This document shows, piece by piece, positions 46,105-57,390 of a stretch of 64,000 nucleotides of DNA. This stretch comes from Amborella trichopoda. Lineage: Eukaryota; Streptophyta; Magnoliopsida; Amborellales; Amborellaceae. Numbering within the stretch: the first letter of the stretch is position 1; every line of letters begins with the position of its first letter. Made by a program: the position numbers and the translations under genes. The notes under the pieces were generated by a model. The model was not told where the DNA came from, did not search any database, and saw only the letters and a list, made by a program, of their open reading frames with translations. The stretch is taken from the NCBI RefSeq assembly GCF_000471905.2, contig NW_006499883.1, forward strand, positions 4,998,549 to 5,062,548. Direction: 5' to 3'.

Positions 46105-46375
46105 ACTTTAGTATATACACCATTCGCTTTTTTGATGGTATATCGATAATACATTTGCACTGATTAATTGTTATATATTAAATTTATTAGGATATAATGG
46201 CATGTGTTTTATGTTAACTACTTAGTTCTTTCCACTTTCAATTAGTTTCTATTTTCAATTGGTTACCAAGCTAATGTATATCCTAAATTTTCAATGACTA
46301 TACCAGTTTAGATAACAATGCAAGAAGTCAAAGCAGATGTCATATCTTTAAGAATAAGACTGGAGTTTTTTTTAC

Positions 46376-46668
46376 AAGCCCAATGGTCAACCCTCAAACT
46401 CATCATCTCAGAATTTTTTTGCAAGCCCAATGCTCAACAATCAAGCTCATCATCCTATAAATTTTTGCAAGCCCAATGCTCAACAATCAAGCTCATCATC
46501 CTATAAATTTTTGCAAGCCCAATGCTCAACAATCAAGCTCATCGTCTCAAAAAAAATTTACAAGCCCAATGCTCAACAATCAAGCTCATCTTCTAAGAAA
46601 TTTTTTGTAACCCCAATGCTCAACAATCAAGCTCATTATCTTAGAAATTTTTTACAACCCCAATGCTA
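46376..46668 (+). repeat. 46-47-bp minisatellite, six units, in the MULE
   Basis: Units start at 46376, 46423, 46469, 46515, 46562, 46609 and 46656 (partial), each AAGCCCAATGCTCAACAATC then AAGCTCATC plus a T-rich part. The period is not a multiple of 3, so open frames through it cycle through three peptides. Confidence 0.93.
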
Positions 46669-46689
46669 GTAGAGAAGACTTTGTCTTGG

Positions 46690-46910
46690 AATTGAGCTTC
46701 GAAATGGAATTTTTGTAAAGCTTCCATATGTTGCAAATTCATGTTGCAAGTAGAATTTTGTCTAGTTTCAAAGTGCATGTTGAATAGTTTCAGAATGGAA
46801 TTTTTGTATAGCTTTCCATTTTGCAAATTGATGTTGCAAATAAAATTTTTGTATAGCTTCGAAATGAAATGTATGTATAGCTTCCATATATTGCAAATGA
46901 TATGTAGATC
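46690..46910 (+). repeat. Degenerate tandem repeat in the MULE
   Basis: Three or four irregular units of TGGAATTTTTGTATAGCTTC and CATATNTTGCAAAT with TGTTGCAA spacers. Confidence 0.7.
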
Positions 46911-46979
46911 TCTCGCGCTATCCCATGACCTAGCTATCTTACTCTTTTTTCTCATTCATTTGGTGTGTGTGTGTGTGTT

Positions 46980-46981
<2 letters not shown>

Positions 46982-47021
<40 letters not shown>
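46982..47021. repeat. (CT)n microsatellite
   Basis: About 20 CT units preceded by a short GT run. Confidence 0.95.
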
Positions 47022-47022
<1 letters not shown>

Positions 47023-49126
47023 CCTACGAACTCTATGGATGGTTTGCGCTTTCAATAATATTCCTTAGCTTTTAATACTAAAATAATAGTGCTCCAAATT
47101 CATACAGCAGATAGTATCAGGTAAGCAGTAGATATCAAGACAGAAGCATACATGCTCTCAAAAAATTACCCAAATTTGCTTCAAGTAGCATGAGAAGTAA
47201 TTAGTACCATGAGAAGTAATTAAAACTACCATTGATTGCCCATATTAACATTTTCACTACCTAGACCAAATTCCCTGAATCAAAAGGAAACACCAAGCCT
47301 GAATTGAAAGAAAATTTCCTAGAAACACAGTTTGAAGAAGTTGAATTGCAATCCATGATTCCCATAAGGAATTAGTGTGTATTTAGGGTCCTGTCTTAAA
47401 TAGAACTCACCATGAAAAGACATTGTCTCAACTCCTAATTCCTCAGGAGAAAGATAAAATGTAAGAAATAAAATTCATTTGAGAAATGTTATTGTCTTAA
47501 ATAGATGTTACACGGACAGAGAGTTTGAGGGCAAGGAACTACATCAAAATTGTTTGCAAAACTGAGTTTGTATATATTTAACTACAAGACTTTAAATTAC
47601 AAATATGTAAGAGGCCCCTATCTAAATACACCCTTCCCCTTCACCCTTGGTCGAAGTTCCCATTTGAGTTCTTCAGGTATAGCAGGACCGTGATACTGGT
47701 CTTTTCTGTACTTTGTTCTCCTTTGATTATCCTCCTCACCATCCTCCTCATATTTCTCTTTGCTTTCACCATCCTCAACTTTTTCTTCGCTTTCACTATC
47801 TTCCTCACCATCCTCCTCACCTTCCTCTTCACTTTCACTCTCATATTTTGCATCTGGTGTGTTCTTACTAACAAATCATCAGCCACGACTACATTACGCC
47901 TCGATTCCTCTTCGTTTTCAAGTGGGGCTTTTAACATCCCTATACATGTGTGTTGTTGTAATTACAACAATATTTATATAATTAGAACAATGCTTGCAAC
48001 TTTTGTATAAGATTTTTAAAAAAGAATTGTCAAAAGAAAACAAAATGGAAGTTCGAGATATGAAGATTTTACTTTGACATTTACAGTAAAAGGTCCAAAT
48101 ACTACTTAAGGAGTAAGCTAATTTCCACTCTTATTCCATTATTGGATATTTTAGAACAAAACAATTACAAATAGAAGGAAAAAGCAAAAACTCTATAGGA
48201 GGCACGCCATTTAAATTCCTTATTTGCTCTTTTTTGTGATTTCATCATTATATTCAGAATAATAGCCCCTTAAAATACCATGACAGACTTGGTGCTAGCT
48301 TGGAAGACAAAAATAAGTTGTCGCATCAAATTTCCTTACTAGCAATTGGGGCAAAATAATTCTTCACGATTTTGTTCCCATTGCCAATAAGCAGTGCTAT
48401 CGAAACAAGTTCCCATTGCCAATAAGCAGTGCTATCCAAACCCATATACAAAACTCCCATGTTGATGTTCTATACACACGATTCAAACAAGACATTAAAG
48501 TGTCAAATAAAGTGATAAGGACACTGAAATACTTTTAGAAAAATTCATTCTTAATTTCTCTTTTGTTGTTCTAAGCAATCACAAAATGAATTTATTGCAA
48601 TCAAAAGTAAAGTTATTATTATTGTAGGTGAAGCTCAAGTTTCTTAGACGCATCTGCACTCCAGTTTGCAAAATCAATTAAGGAGGTTTATAGATGCCTT
48701 CACACATTGCTCCTTAGATACATGGTATAAGACCTTAATATTCCTAAATATATATAGTGCATGATAATAATGTTTCTTATTAATTGCTCTAGAAATAGAA
48801 AAGTTGATTTTAGTATGTAATTCTATTGTTTGCTAAATATTAGTTCTCTTCGAATTAAAGAAAGATTAGATAGTATCTGGCCTTTAGACATATAAATTAT
48901 ATAATTAGAAAGATTCGTAAAAAACTTTCCCAATAAATATTAGATTGCAATGAGCCGAACAACATGCCACGAGTTAATTGTAGTATGACAAGAACAATCG
49001 ACTTTAAATGCTAGTACTTGATCAAAATCAGACTACGTTTGACCTTTAGACACAAATTATGTGTGTACTAGAACTCATATAAAAACTTCTTAATAAAACC
49101 TATTGCCTAAAATAAAACATATTAGA
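47022..49126. other. MULE interior without recognised gene, with one acidic open stretch
   Basis: On the minus strand 47871-47618 is an open stretch of about 80 codons without a start codon, very rich in Glu, Asp and Ser (YESESEEEGEEDGEED...), ending KGKGVFR before TAG. It could be a captured exon or simply a GAR-repeat. The remainder, 47022-47617 and 47950-49126, is AT-rich with no recognisable coding region. Confidence 0.45.
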
Positions 49127-49965
49127 GATGGGAATGTTGTTATATTACAGAGTGTATATATATATAGGTTCTAAAGAACAAATATTAAATATTAATTTGT
49201 TGGAGTGTATTGTGCATATGAATTGTTTGTGTTCATAATGATTTGGTCCTAAATTTATGTAGAAACGGGAAAGGGAGAGCAAGATATTTGCATCTAAACA
49301 CAGTAAAAATCAGCATAAATGAGAAGAAAGGGAGATCAAAGTCTTTGTATCCAAAAACAATAAGAATTAGAAGAAGTTTACCAATTAGAAATGTCCCAAA
49401 AGGGAAGCCTCTACTTATCACAAAGCATCTGACATGTTAATCAAAGATTTCTAAGAGAACCTTAGAGATCCCCATTTAATGAATTCGAGTTGCTATATTT
49501 CTCCCTCTAGAACCAGATCACTAAATCCCTGTGGTTACTCAACCAGAATCGACCCAGTAAAAACTTTAGATCCAAACTAGGATCAACGTTCATGATCGCC
49601 CGCCATAGTTTAAAAAAATGGTTCAAATTGAGAGGCGCAAGAAGAGTTGCTGTCCAAAAAAAACCTTGACTTTACAGAGAAATTAGGGATTCGAAGTCCC
49701 GTGCTTTCCCTTTCTCTCGGCTTCCCCTTTTTTCAGCTCTATCTTTGCTTCCCCTTTTTGGTCCCACGAGTTTTCTCTCTCTAACTTGAAAAATGGGGAT
49801 CTCTCTGGTACGAGTTATTTAGATAAGGTTACTGGTTGAACCCGTGCTTTTTTTTTTATAACAACTCAAAATGAATTAAGCCCAACCCTACATTTTAAAT
49901 CGACGGTTAAAAATAGGGAGAAGATAAAACTTATATGTTGTAAGGAGAGCTTTGAAAGCTTTCCC
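49127..49965 (-). repeat. Right TIR of the MULE (about 839 bp)
   Basis: Reverse complement of the left TIR, ending GAAAGCTTTCCC directly before the duplicated ATATTTTAA. Confidence 0.9.
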
Positions 49966-49974
49966 ATATTTTAA

Positions 49975-50735
49975 AGCCCATCTTCACACGTGATGAGTGG
50001 AGAGTGAGGAAGAATAGGACGTAAGAGAGAGAATTACCAAGTTGTTTGGACGTGTTAATCAAAAGCGAAGGAAGACATAAGTGAACGCAAACAAAAAGCT
50101 GAAGGAAGTAATCATGAGGAAAGGACGCTTGCAGTTATTAATGGGGTGCAAGCGCAATGATTTCATGTAAGTGTCCTAAAATAATGCGATGCAATAACTT
50201 TAAAAAATTATTTTATGACCGTTTGTTTAATTTAAATTTTGAAATATACATTTTTTTTATTCTAATAAAGAATTATCAAAAAAAAAAAATTAAAAACATA
50301 ACTTAAAATGTATTTTCTTAACCCAATTAATATAGACTGTTTATTTGGTGAGATGCTTAAATCTAGACCTTAGAAAGATTTTTTTCATTTCCAATTTTTT
50401 TAGATGACTTTATTATCATTAGATGAACAATGTTAAACAAGAAAAAAATGATTTTGAGTTTATAAATACTAAGATCTTGAAATTCACAAAATGAATGGTC
50501 TAGATTCATTTTTGGAGGGGACTCATTTTGACCATATCTAGGGTTCAAATTGATCTTTTGATTTTTACAGGATTAATTATTGAGATGAAGAGAGTGTGTG
50601 TGTAAAATTTGAGGTCATACAAATACCACAAACATGGTTTTCTAGAAGTTTCATTGCGTTATACTATGATACAACCGTTGCATTGGATCATTGCTCAAAA
50701 AGTAGTAGTCCAAAAGTAACAAGATAAAGGACCCG
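49975..50735. other. Non-coding interval
   Basis: AT-rich sequence with A- and T-runs (50240-50300). I see no gene or repeat I can name. Confidence 0.5.
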
Positions 50736-50739
50736 GTTT

Positions 50740-51030
50740 GTATGCGGCCAAGCGCGCATATGTAGAAATGCGGCCTCTTAATATATCTATTTTTGGGACG
50801 GATTTTAAGACTTAAGGACATGTAATCTCTAACATGGAGATCATAAATATAAAAATAAATAAATAAATTTTAAAAACTAGAAATAATAATTCTAGTAAGA
50901 AAACATTTGGACCGTTAATTTCTATTGTTTTTAGGCGAAACACCTACTTGCATCAATCTTTAAGATGGATGCTTTGCATTTTCCAGAGCGCATATATAGA
51001 AATGCGATCCAGCCCGTATGAAACAATTTT
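50740..51030 (-). repeat. MITE-B copy 2
   Basis: Reverse complement of 6094-6385. It carries the short direct repeats CATATGTAGAAATGC (about 50757) and CATATATAGAAATGC (about 50992) near its ends. Confidence 0.65.
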
Positions 51031-52080
51031 CTTATAAAAAAGTTTTGGAACTCAAAATTTAAAAAGAGATTTTATATGATGAGATCATGTACTTTAGTAT
51101 AGGGAGGTCATAATTAATTATAACTATTCGATGTGAAATCTAATAGTTAGGGTGTGTCACAAAATTCGAAAAAATTTCTTTTGAACTTTGAGCATGGTCA
51201 ATGAAATAAATGCAGCCGCCCAATTTCACATCAATGATCAAGATTAATTGTGACCGCCTTGTACAAAAGGTAAATAGTCTCTTTATATACTTTCTCATTT
51301 AAAAAATAAATTAATATGAACATAAGTTATTAGAGATATACATTAATTTCTGTCTAATTGAAAAAAAAAAAAAAAACCTAAACTTTCAAAAACCTCATCC
51401 ACACTACTTTTCCTCAATTTTGATATATATTTTTTACCAAAATAACCATAACAGTAGTCGTATTGCCGTAAAAGTCATATCATGAAGTACCATAATGTGG
51501 TAATCATTACTGTAATATGACTATTGTGAAGGTTATTTTGATAAAAAAATGTCCAAATTGAAGAAAAAGAATATAGATACGATTTATAAAAGTTAAAAAA
51601 AAATTTAATTAAATAAAAATTAAAATATATTTGTGATAATTTCTCAAACAAAAACTACAAGACCCTACCCGTTTGGTTTTAGCCCTCTCGTCGACGACAT
51701 ATACTTTGGGAAGAAGCGTCTTGCATGTTTTAATGCTCGTTTTGCATTTTCGGTTGTTTTTTTTATTGAAAAGGGCTGACATGAAGCACGCAAGCGTTTG
51801 CACATAATGGCATCCAACTGTTTTCCTTCTGCTTCAATCGTGACTCATGTGCTTGTGGCAGCCTTCACTAAAGGCTACAACTTTTATCCACTTGCTCTAA
51901 ACTCAACCTCAGCCCGCATTACGTAATATATCCCTGGGTCAAAAAACTAGATCTTTATCCTCTGGTCAGAAGACTGGATGATCATGACGGAGCATTGGGT
52001 GTGGCATAAGGTCAAGTGAGGTTCAATCGGACCCCACCTATACGCCCACCTAGGTCTAGAAATAAATAATTACATATATG
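51031..52080. other. Non-coding interval
   Basis: AT-rich, with an A-run at 51361-51375. Nothing recognised on either strand. Confidence 0.5.
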
Positions 52081-52440
52081 GGCGTAGTTTGTATAGAGCC
52101 TAGGTTCTAAACAATCAAATTAGAGCCTACCTTCAAATAGTGTCAAGAAATGTAATTTTAATACTAAAAATCTTTGTGATAGACTTAACATATATTTTCA
52201 TCTTTATTTATATAGTTTAAAGCTTCAAAATTAGTGTAGAACGACAAACTTATGAAAACTTGAAATCTAGAAAATTGACAGTCCAAAAATGTATTTCAAA
52301 ATACACTATTTCTAAAACTTGAAATCTATTTTTTCTCGTGTCTATACATTTCGACGTCGAGATGATCAATGTGAGGATAGTTAGGCATCAAAACAACCTC
52401 TAGTGAAATTTTTGAGGTAGGCTCTAATTTCAGTAGAAGA
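52081..52440 (+). mobile_element. MITE-A copy 4
   Basis: Begins GGCGTAGTTTGTATAGAGCC, then TTCTAAACAATCAAATTAGA; ends with the inverted form GAGGTAGGCTCTAATTT. Interior blocks (GATGATCAATGTGAGG, TACATTTCGACGTCG) align with copies 2 and 3. Confidence 0.75.
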
Positions 52441-52448
52441 GTTTGTTT

Positions 52449-52700
52449 TGGTGCTCAAATATCCTCAAATTGATCATCTCGACATCAAGATGCATGGAAA
52501 TGAGAAAAAAAAAATGGATTTCAAGTTTTGGAAATGGTGCATCTTGTAGCGCGTTTTTTGACCGTCAATTTTGAAGATTGTTAAGTATTAATAGATCTGC
52601 TGGATCTACACTATTTTTGAAGCTTTAAATTTTAATCATATTTTTAGTTTAATAATTCTTAGAATTTTTAATAGGTAACTTAACCTTTAGGCAATGGCAA
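52449..52700 (-). mobile_element. MITE-A copy 5 (partial, inverted)
   Basis: GATCATCTCGACATCAAGATG, GTGCATCTTGTAG and GATCTGCTGGATCTACAC match copy 1 in orientation. Only about 15 bp separate it from copy 4, making a large inverted pair. The interval 52700-53019 holds no gene and ends in a TA run at 52996-53019. Confidence 0.68.
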
Positions 52701-53019
52701 ATTTGAAATTTTTACGAAATTATAATGTTATTTTGGAAGTTAGTGTCCTAGAATTTTATTTGTAGAGTGCCTTTTGTTTTTTAGTAAAAATTTCAACTTT
52801 GCCCTTTATGGAAAAGGCAAATGTACCCTTTGTCTTGTAGTAATATTACAAAATTACCCTTACTTAATGACAAAAATATCACAAAAAGTAACTTTTTTTA
52901 TAAAATAGACTACAAAATTAATAAATTCGCCCTCACAACTCGCTCCATCTATAACCTTTGTAATTTGAAAGGTTGTGAAGTTTAGATTAACCCAGATATA
53001 TATATATATATATATATAT

Positions 53020-53292
53020 NNNNNNNNNNNNNNNNNNNNNNNNNNNNNNNNNNNNNNNNNNNNNNNNNNNNNNNNNNNNNNNNNNNNNNNNNNNNNNNNN
53101 NNNNNNNNNNNNNNNNNNNNNNNNNNNNNNNNNNNNNNNNNNNNNNNNNNNNNNNNNNNNNNNNNNNNNNNNNNNNNNNNNNNNNNNNNNNNNNNNNNNN
53201 NNNNNNNNNNNNNNNNNNNNNNNNNNNNNNNNNNNNNNNNNNNNNNNNNNNNNNNNNNNNNNNNNNNNNNNNNNNNNNNNNNNNNNNNNNNN
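53020..53292. other. Assembly gap (273 N)
   Basis: Follows a TA microsatellite on the left and is followed directly by MITE-A sequence; the missing bases probably include more of the TA run and the rest of copy 6. Confidence 0.99.
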
Positions 53293-53635
53293 TCAAAAAT
53301 CCATACGTAAAAAGTTTTTTTTTAACGTTGAAAAACCATGTGATTGATCATCTCGACATGTAGATATATAACTATGAAAAATAAAAAGATTTTGAGTCCT
53401 AGAAATAGTGCATCTTACAACATATTATCTACACTGTCTATTTTCAAAATTTCCAGATGTTTATAGATCTACTTGATTTTAACCATTTTTTAAATTAAAA
53501 ATTTTATAATTAGATATAAAAATAGATTTTGAGATAATCCTAAGACCATTTTACTTCAAAATTATATATTATGATAAAATTTGAAGGTCCACCTTAGTTG
53601 AATTGTTTAAGGTTGCAACCTTATGGAAAACACCC
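53293..53635 (-). mobile_element. MITE-A copy 6 (left part in the gap)
   Basis: Matches copy 3 inverted, with GATCATCTCGACATGTAG, GTGCATCTTACAACATATTAT and the terminus AAGGTTGCAACC...AACACCC. Confidence 0.76.
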
Positions 53636-53652
53636 ATATATATATATAGAAG

Positions 53653-54118
53653 AAACTACAAAATACCTATAGGCAAAAATGAACAGTGATTTTGCCTACC
53701 TTCATCACCGTCCAAAGTTCATCGCACGGTCACGATTATCTGGTAGTATTTCATTTTTTATTTTTTTTTACAAATCAGAATGATCTGAAATTTGAAGCAT
53801 GTGTTCTTCAAATATTGTTGAATCTACAAAAAAATATCAAAAAAATATTTTACATGAAATATATTGAACAATTTACCCCCGAAAAGTTTCAGGGGTATTT
53901 TAGTCAATTTGTTTTTATGAATTATTATTTTTTTATTTTTTAATTGGGTGCAAATCACTAAGATATACACATGCTTCAATTTTCAGACGATTCCGATTTA
54001 TAATAAAAAAATAAAAAATAAAACACTACTGGACAATCAGGACCTTGAGATGAACTTTGGACGGTGATGAGGGTAAGCTAAACTACTATTCATTTTTAGC
54101 ATCAGAAATCTTTATAAT
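53653..54118. mobile_element. Fold-back element FB-3, arms about 160 bp
   Basis: The left arm (CTTCATCACCGTCCAAAGTTC at 53700) and right arm (its complement near 54056) pair over about 150 bp, continuing through TGAAGCATGTG. The centre (about 53815-53950) is AT-rich and unpaired. I could not assign exact ends or a target duplication. Similar in plan to FB-2 and FB-4. Confidence 0.78.
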
Positions 54119-54149
54119 GGCCCTAAACCACCAATAACTTGTGCATAAG

Positions 54150-55200
54150 GAACACTAGGTTTTTTATCCTTCTACTGTACAATCCTTTTTAGATAACTTT
54201 ACTCCCATTTCAATAGGAGTAGACAATAGTGTACAGTTTTTCATTTTAAATCTCTCAAGAACAAAGTCAATATATCTCTCTTGGCTCAAGCACAAAATTC
54301 TAGATTTTCTATCTCTAATTATTTCAATAGTTAGGGATATGATGCTTCTCCCATATCTTTCGTCTCAAAACTAGAAGAAAGTCATGACTTAGTCTTATCA
54401 ATCATTTTTAAATCATTTCCAGGTAATAGGATATCATCCGTATATAATGAGAATATTATAAATTTATTCCCGCTCTTCAAAATATATACAAGGGTCCAAT
54501 CTATTTATTTCATATCCCATTTGAGTATAACATCATAAAATGCTAAGTACAATTGTCTTGAAGATTATTTTAAACCAGATAATGACTTATTTAATTTATA
54601 TCCTTTATTTTCTTGGCCCATAATTATGAAGCACTCTGGTTGCTTCATGTAGATACTTTATTTTAGTTCACCATTCAAGAATGTTATATTTACATCTATT
54701 TGGTAAATTTTCAAGTCAAAATATACGACGATTCCCGAAATTATTCTGATGGATATAAATGTTTCTATTGGGGAATAAGTGTCAACATAGTCAACTCCTT
54801 TTGTTTTTGGTAAAACTCTTTGTTATTAACCTAGTTTTAAATTTATCAAGGATCCGTCAAATTTTAACTTCTTTTTAAATACCCATTTGCAACATATAGG
54901 TTTCCTGTCTAATCGTAAATCCATAGATCCCAAACTTTATTTTTCAATAGAATCAATTTCTTCTCTCGTGGCATTAAACTATTCTTTATATTCTTGTGAC
55001 TTCATCACATCATTGAAATCAAAGGGATTATCGATTTAATTGGAACCCTATAAAGTACATACATGGTTGTGATTAACGCTTCTCCCCAAAAGGTCTACCC
55101 AAGACAAGCATGAGCCATCACGGATCTCATCATATCTAAAAGGGTTCTATTACGCCTTTCAACTATACTATTTTGTTGTGGTGTTTGAAACATACTAGTT
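54150..55200 (-). pseudogene. copia-4 reverse transcriptase
   Basis: Pieces: CCKWVFKKKLKFDGSL, GVDYVDTYSPI, FISIRIISGIVVYFDLKIYQID, NITFLNGEL, SIYMKQPECF, YKLNKSLSGLK, and FSLYTDDILLPGNDLKM in which the catalytic box is YTDD rather than YVDD. Many stops. Confidence 0.83.
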
Positions 55201-56065
55201 TTTTAGTATCATTTTCTTTGCAATAAGTGTTGAAGGTTTCAGATGTATATTCAGTTCTAAGAACTTCGATATTCATACCCAATTGTTTTTCTATTTCTCC
55301 TTTTTATATTTTGAATATTTCTAGGGCTTCTTACTTATGGTGGATTAGGTAGATATACCCAAACCAAGAAAAATCATCAATGAAAGTGTTGAAGTATGCA
55401 ATCCCTATTTGAGTTTTAGCATTGAGAGACCCATAAATGTTTGAGTGGACCACATTCAATAGTTTATTAGCTCTCTCCCTTTTATTGAATGGTTTCCAAG
55501 TCATTTTTCCTAACAAGCAATACTGATAGGTTGGAAATCCCACATTGTTAAGATTTGGAATAAGACAATTCTTTATTTACCAAATTTATTTTGTCTTGTC
55601 CTATGTGGTCGAGCCTAAGATGCTAAGTGTATGCACCAACAATCATGACACAATCAACGTAACTAGAATAAGTAGAATTTATTTATACGAAGAAAGAACA
55701 AATTATGCCCATCAACGAACTATCCCAAGTATAAATTTGATCACGTTTTTCGATTGACACTTTCAATGATAAGAAACAGACTTTATGAATAATTAAAGGA
55801 ACATACATTATATTTTACATCATGCTAGGCACAAAATATACATCAGTGAGTACAAGATCAATTGCTCCTATATACAACTTACATGTTCCTACACCTTGTA
55901 CATGAATAAGTATTGCTCCCTATGTAAATATGTTTTTTCCCAACTTTTATTTATTTGATGTTCTCGAAAATGCCATTTGAGCTTGCAATACGAGGACTAG
56001 CGTCTGAATCTATCCCCCACCACTTCATGTCGTGGTCTTCAAATAGCCACTCCAAGACTATGTAA
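55200..56065 (-). pseudogene. copia-4 protease remnant and integrase
   Basis: WWGIDSDAS near 56010 corresponds to the protease active site but with Asp replacing Gly in DSG. Then VYFVPSM and LRLDHIGQDKINLV (zinc-binding region), CLLGKMTWKPFNKRERA, LLNVVHSNIYGSLNAKTQIG, FNTFIDDFSWFGYIYLIHHK and, broken, RRNRTLLDMMRSVMAH. The best open stretch is 55543-55331. Confidence 0.85.
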
Positions 56066-56069
56066 ATGA

Positions 56070-56800
56070 CTTCACGTCAATGTAGGAAAAATCAAACCAA
56101 AACGGTTAACCAGACATGGGCTTCGAAGAGGTTCAACATTCTAACCAGACAAGTGCCAGGCGGCCAAAGAAATGTTAAAAAACAAAAAATATACAAAAAA
56201 ATGTAATAAATTATGAAAAGTATATTTAGAGAATGACTAAACAAAGCACATCCAAATAAAGCTAAAAATTAATGAAAAATAGATTTTAAAGAATTAATTT
56301 GTGCTATGGGTATTTTTTAAATTTTCCAAAAAAAAAGAGAATATGTAAAAATAAGTATGGGAAAAAAATTTCCAATCTTTTCTATAATGATGAAAAAACT
56401 AAAAAATGCATTACAAACAAAATCCCTTATTTTTTTGTGATTTTATGTTATTTTATTTATTTATTTATTTATTTTTAAAAAATACAGGGCCGGTCACCAA
56501 AACCGGCAAAAACCGAAAGCGGCGGGTGGTCGGTTCCGATCTAACCGGGTTGTTACCGGTTAGACAAACAATTTTTTTCTTTAATGCTTCATGCCTCTTG
56601 CTCCCATTTCCGCTATACTTCTGATTTTTCGGCTGTCATTGATGGTTTTTTAAGTTACCATTTTAACCACATATGAAACATTTTTACAGTCCTTATTTAG
56701 TCTCTCGGTTGTGGGGCTTGCTTCTTTATATTTTAATCTATTGTTCCTCTTATTAAAAAAAAATTAAAAATTTTTGTTGCTAGGGTTGGACTTGGGTTGG
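56070..56800. other. ACCGG-rich insertion between copia-4 gag and protease
   Basis: ACCGGTC, ACCGGC and GGTTAGA motifs cluster at 56485-56570, and AAACGGTTAACCAG at 56100. The same motif family as 24955-25030 and 26990-27190. AT-rich between. No gene. Confidence 0.45.
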
Positions 56801-56829
56801 CTAGATGTGGGAGGACCTTAAGCAAACAT

Positions 56830-57390
56830 GAGCTCACTCTTTTCATCTTCATTCATGTGTTCATACTCAAAGGCTAATTGCATTGAGGGTCCCCTAAAGT
56901 AAGGGATTAGACATTAGTGCTAGGGTTATTATCCTCATGAAGGTGGAAGACTGTTTAGAATTGTGAAAACTTGCCTGTGCTTGGGAACTTCATTCTCAGT
57001 AGTAGCTATATCCTTAATGATGACCAGCATTTTATTTACATGGTCTACCACAATTTTACCCTTTAAAGGAGTTGAATTGCCCTAGTAGCAGTTGGATGTG
57101 AGTTTCAAATGTTATGTCATATTTTTTAATACCTCTAGTATTTTCTTAGATGGATCATAGTTTTCAAAAATCCTAATAAAATCATCTTACATGAAAGTTA
57201 GGATTGATGTCTTAGTTATGAGGTCATCTCATAAGAAATTTTTTAACTTTTTATTTTTTCTTTAGCTGGTTCATCACAAACTACTGGTGGTCAATCTTGG
57301 ATGAAGAGATATTCCATCTTTTCTCTTCCACCTGCCAAAATTGGTCCCATTTAGTTTTTCAATTTTCGAAAGGTCAACCATAAAAATCCT
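56830..57390 (-). pseudogene. copia-4 gag
   Basis: GTNFGRWKRK and MEYLFIQD at 57370-57300, DDFIRIFENYDPSKKILEVLKNMT, VDHVNKMLVIIKDIATTENEVPKH and TILNSLPPS, matching the UBN2-type copia gag in order. Stops and frameshifts throughout. The region upstream, 57400-58302, has no gene that I can support. Confidence 0.72.

Larger units (their letters stand above)
44240..49965 (+). mobile_element. Mutator-like element (MULE), 5726 bp, long TIRs, perfect 9-bp target duplication
   Basis: Terminal inverted repeats of about 830 bp (44240-45070 and 49127-49965) share perfect 12-bp tips GGGAAAGCTTTC. ATATTTTAA lies directly outside both (44231-44239 and 49966-49974). A 9-bp duplication and very long TIRs are hallmarks of the Mutator superfamily. 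The interior retains only the end of a FAR1-type transposase (45075-46104), then minisatellites and unassigned sequence, so the element could move only if another copy supplies transposase. Confidence 0.93.
54150..57390 (-). mobile_element. Ty1/copia relic copia-4, LTRs not found
   Basis: Element sense runs right to left: gag (57390-56830), an interrupting ACCGG-rich insertion (about 56070-56800), protease remnant and integrase (56065-55200), RT (55200-54150). RNase H is missing at the left. Frames are heavily broken. A different family from copia-1 and copia-2. Confidence 0.82.

Noticed and set aside
47641..47937. 98-codon basic frame (KVRRMVRKIV repeats) on the minus strand
   Set aside because: Frame-shifted reading of the same GA-rich repeat that gives the acidic stretch; no recognised domain.
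49243..49440. Short open frames within both MULE TIRs
   Set aside because: They lie in terminal repeats, are short and match no family; the similarity between the two TIRs explains their recurrence.
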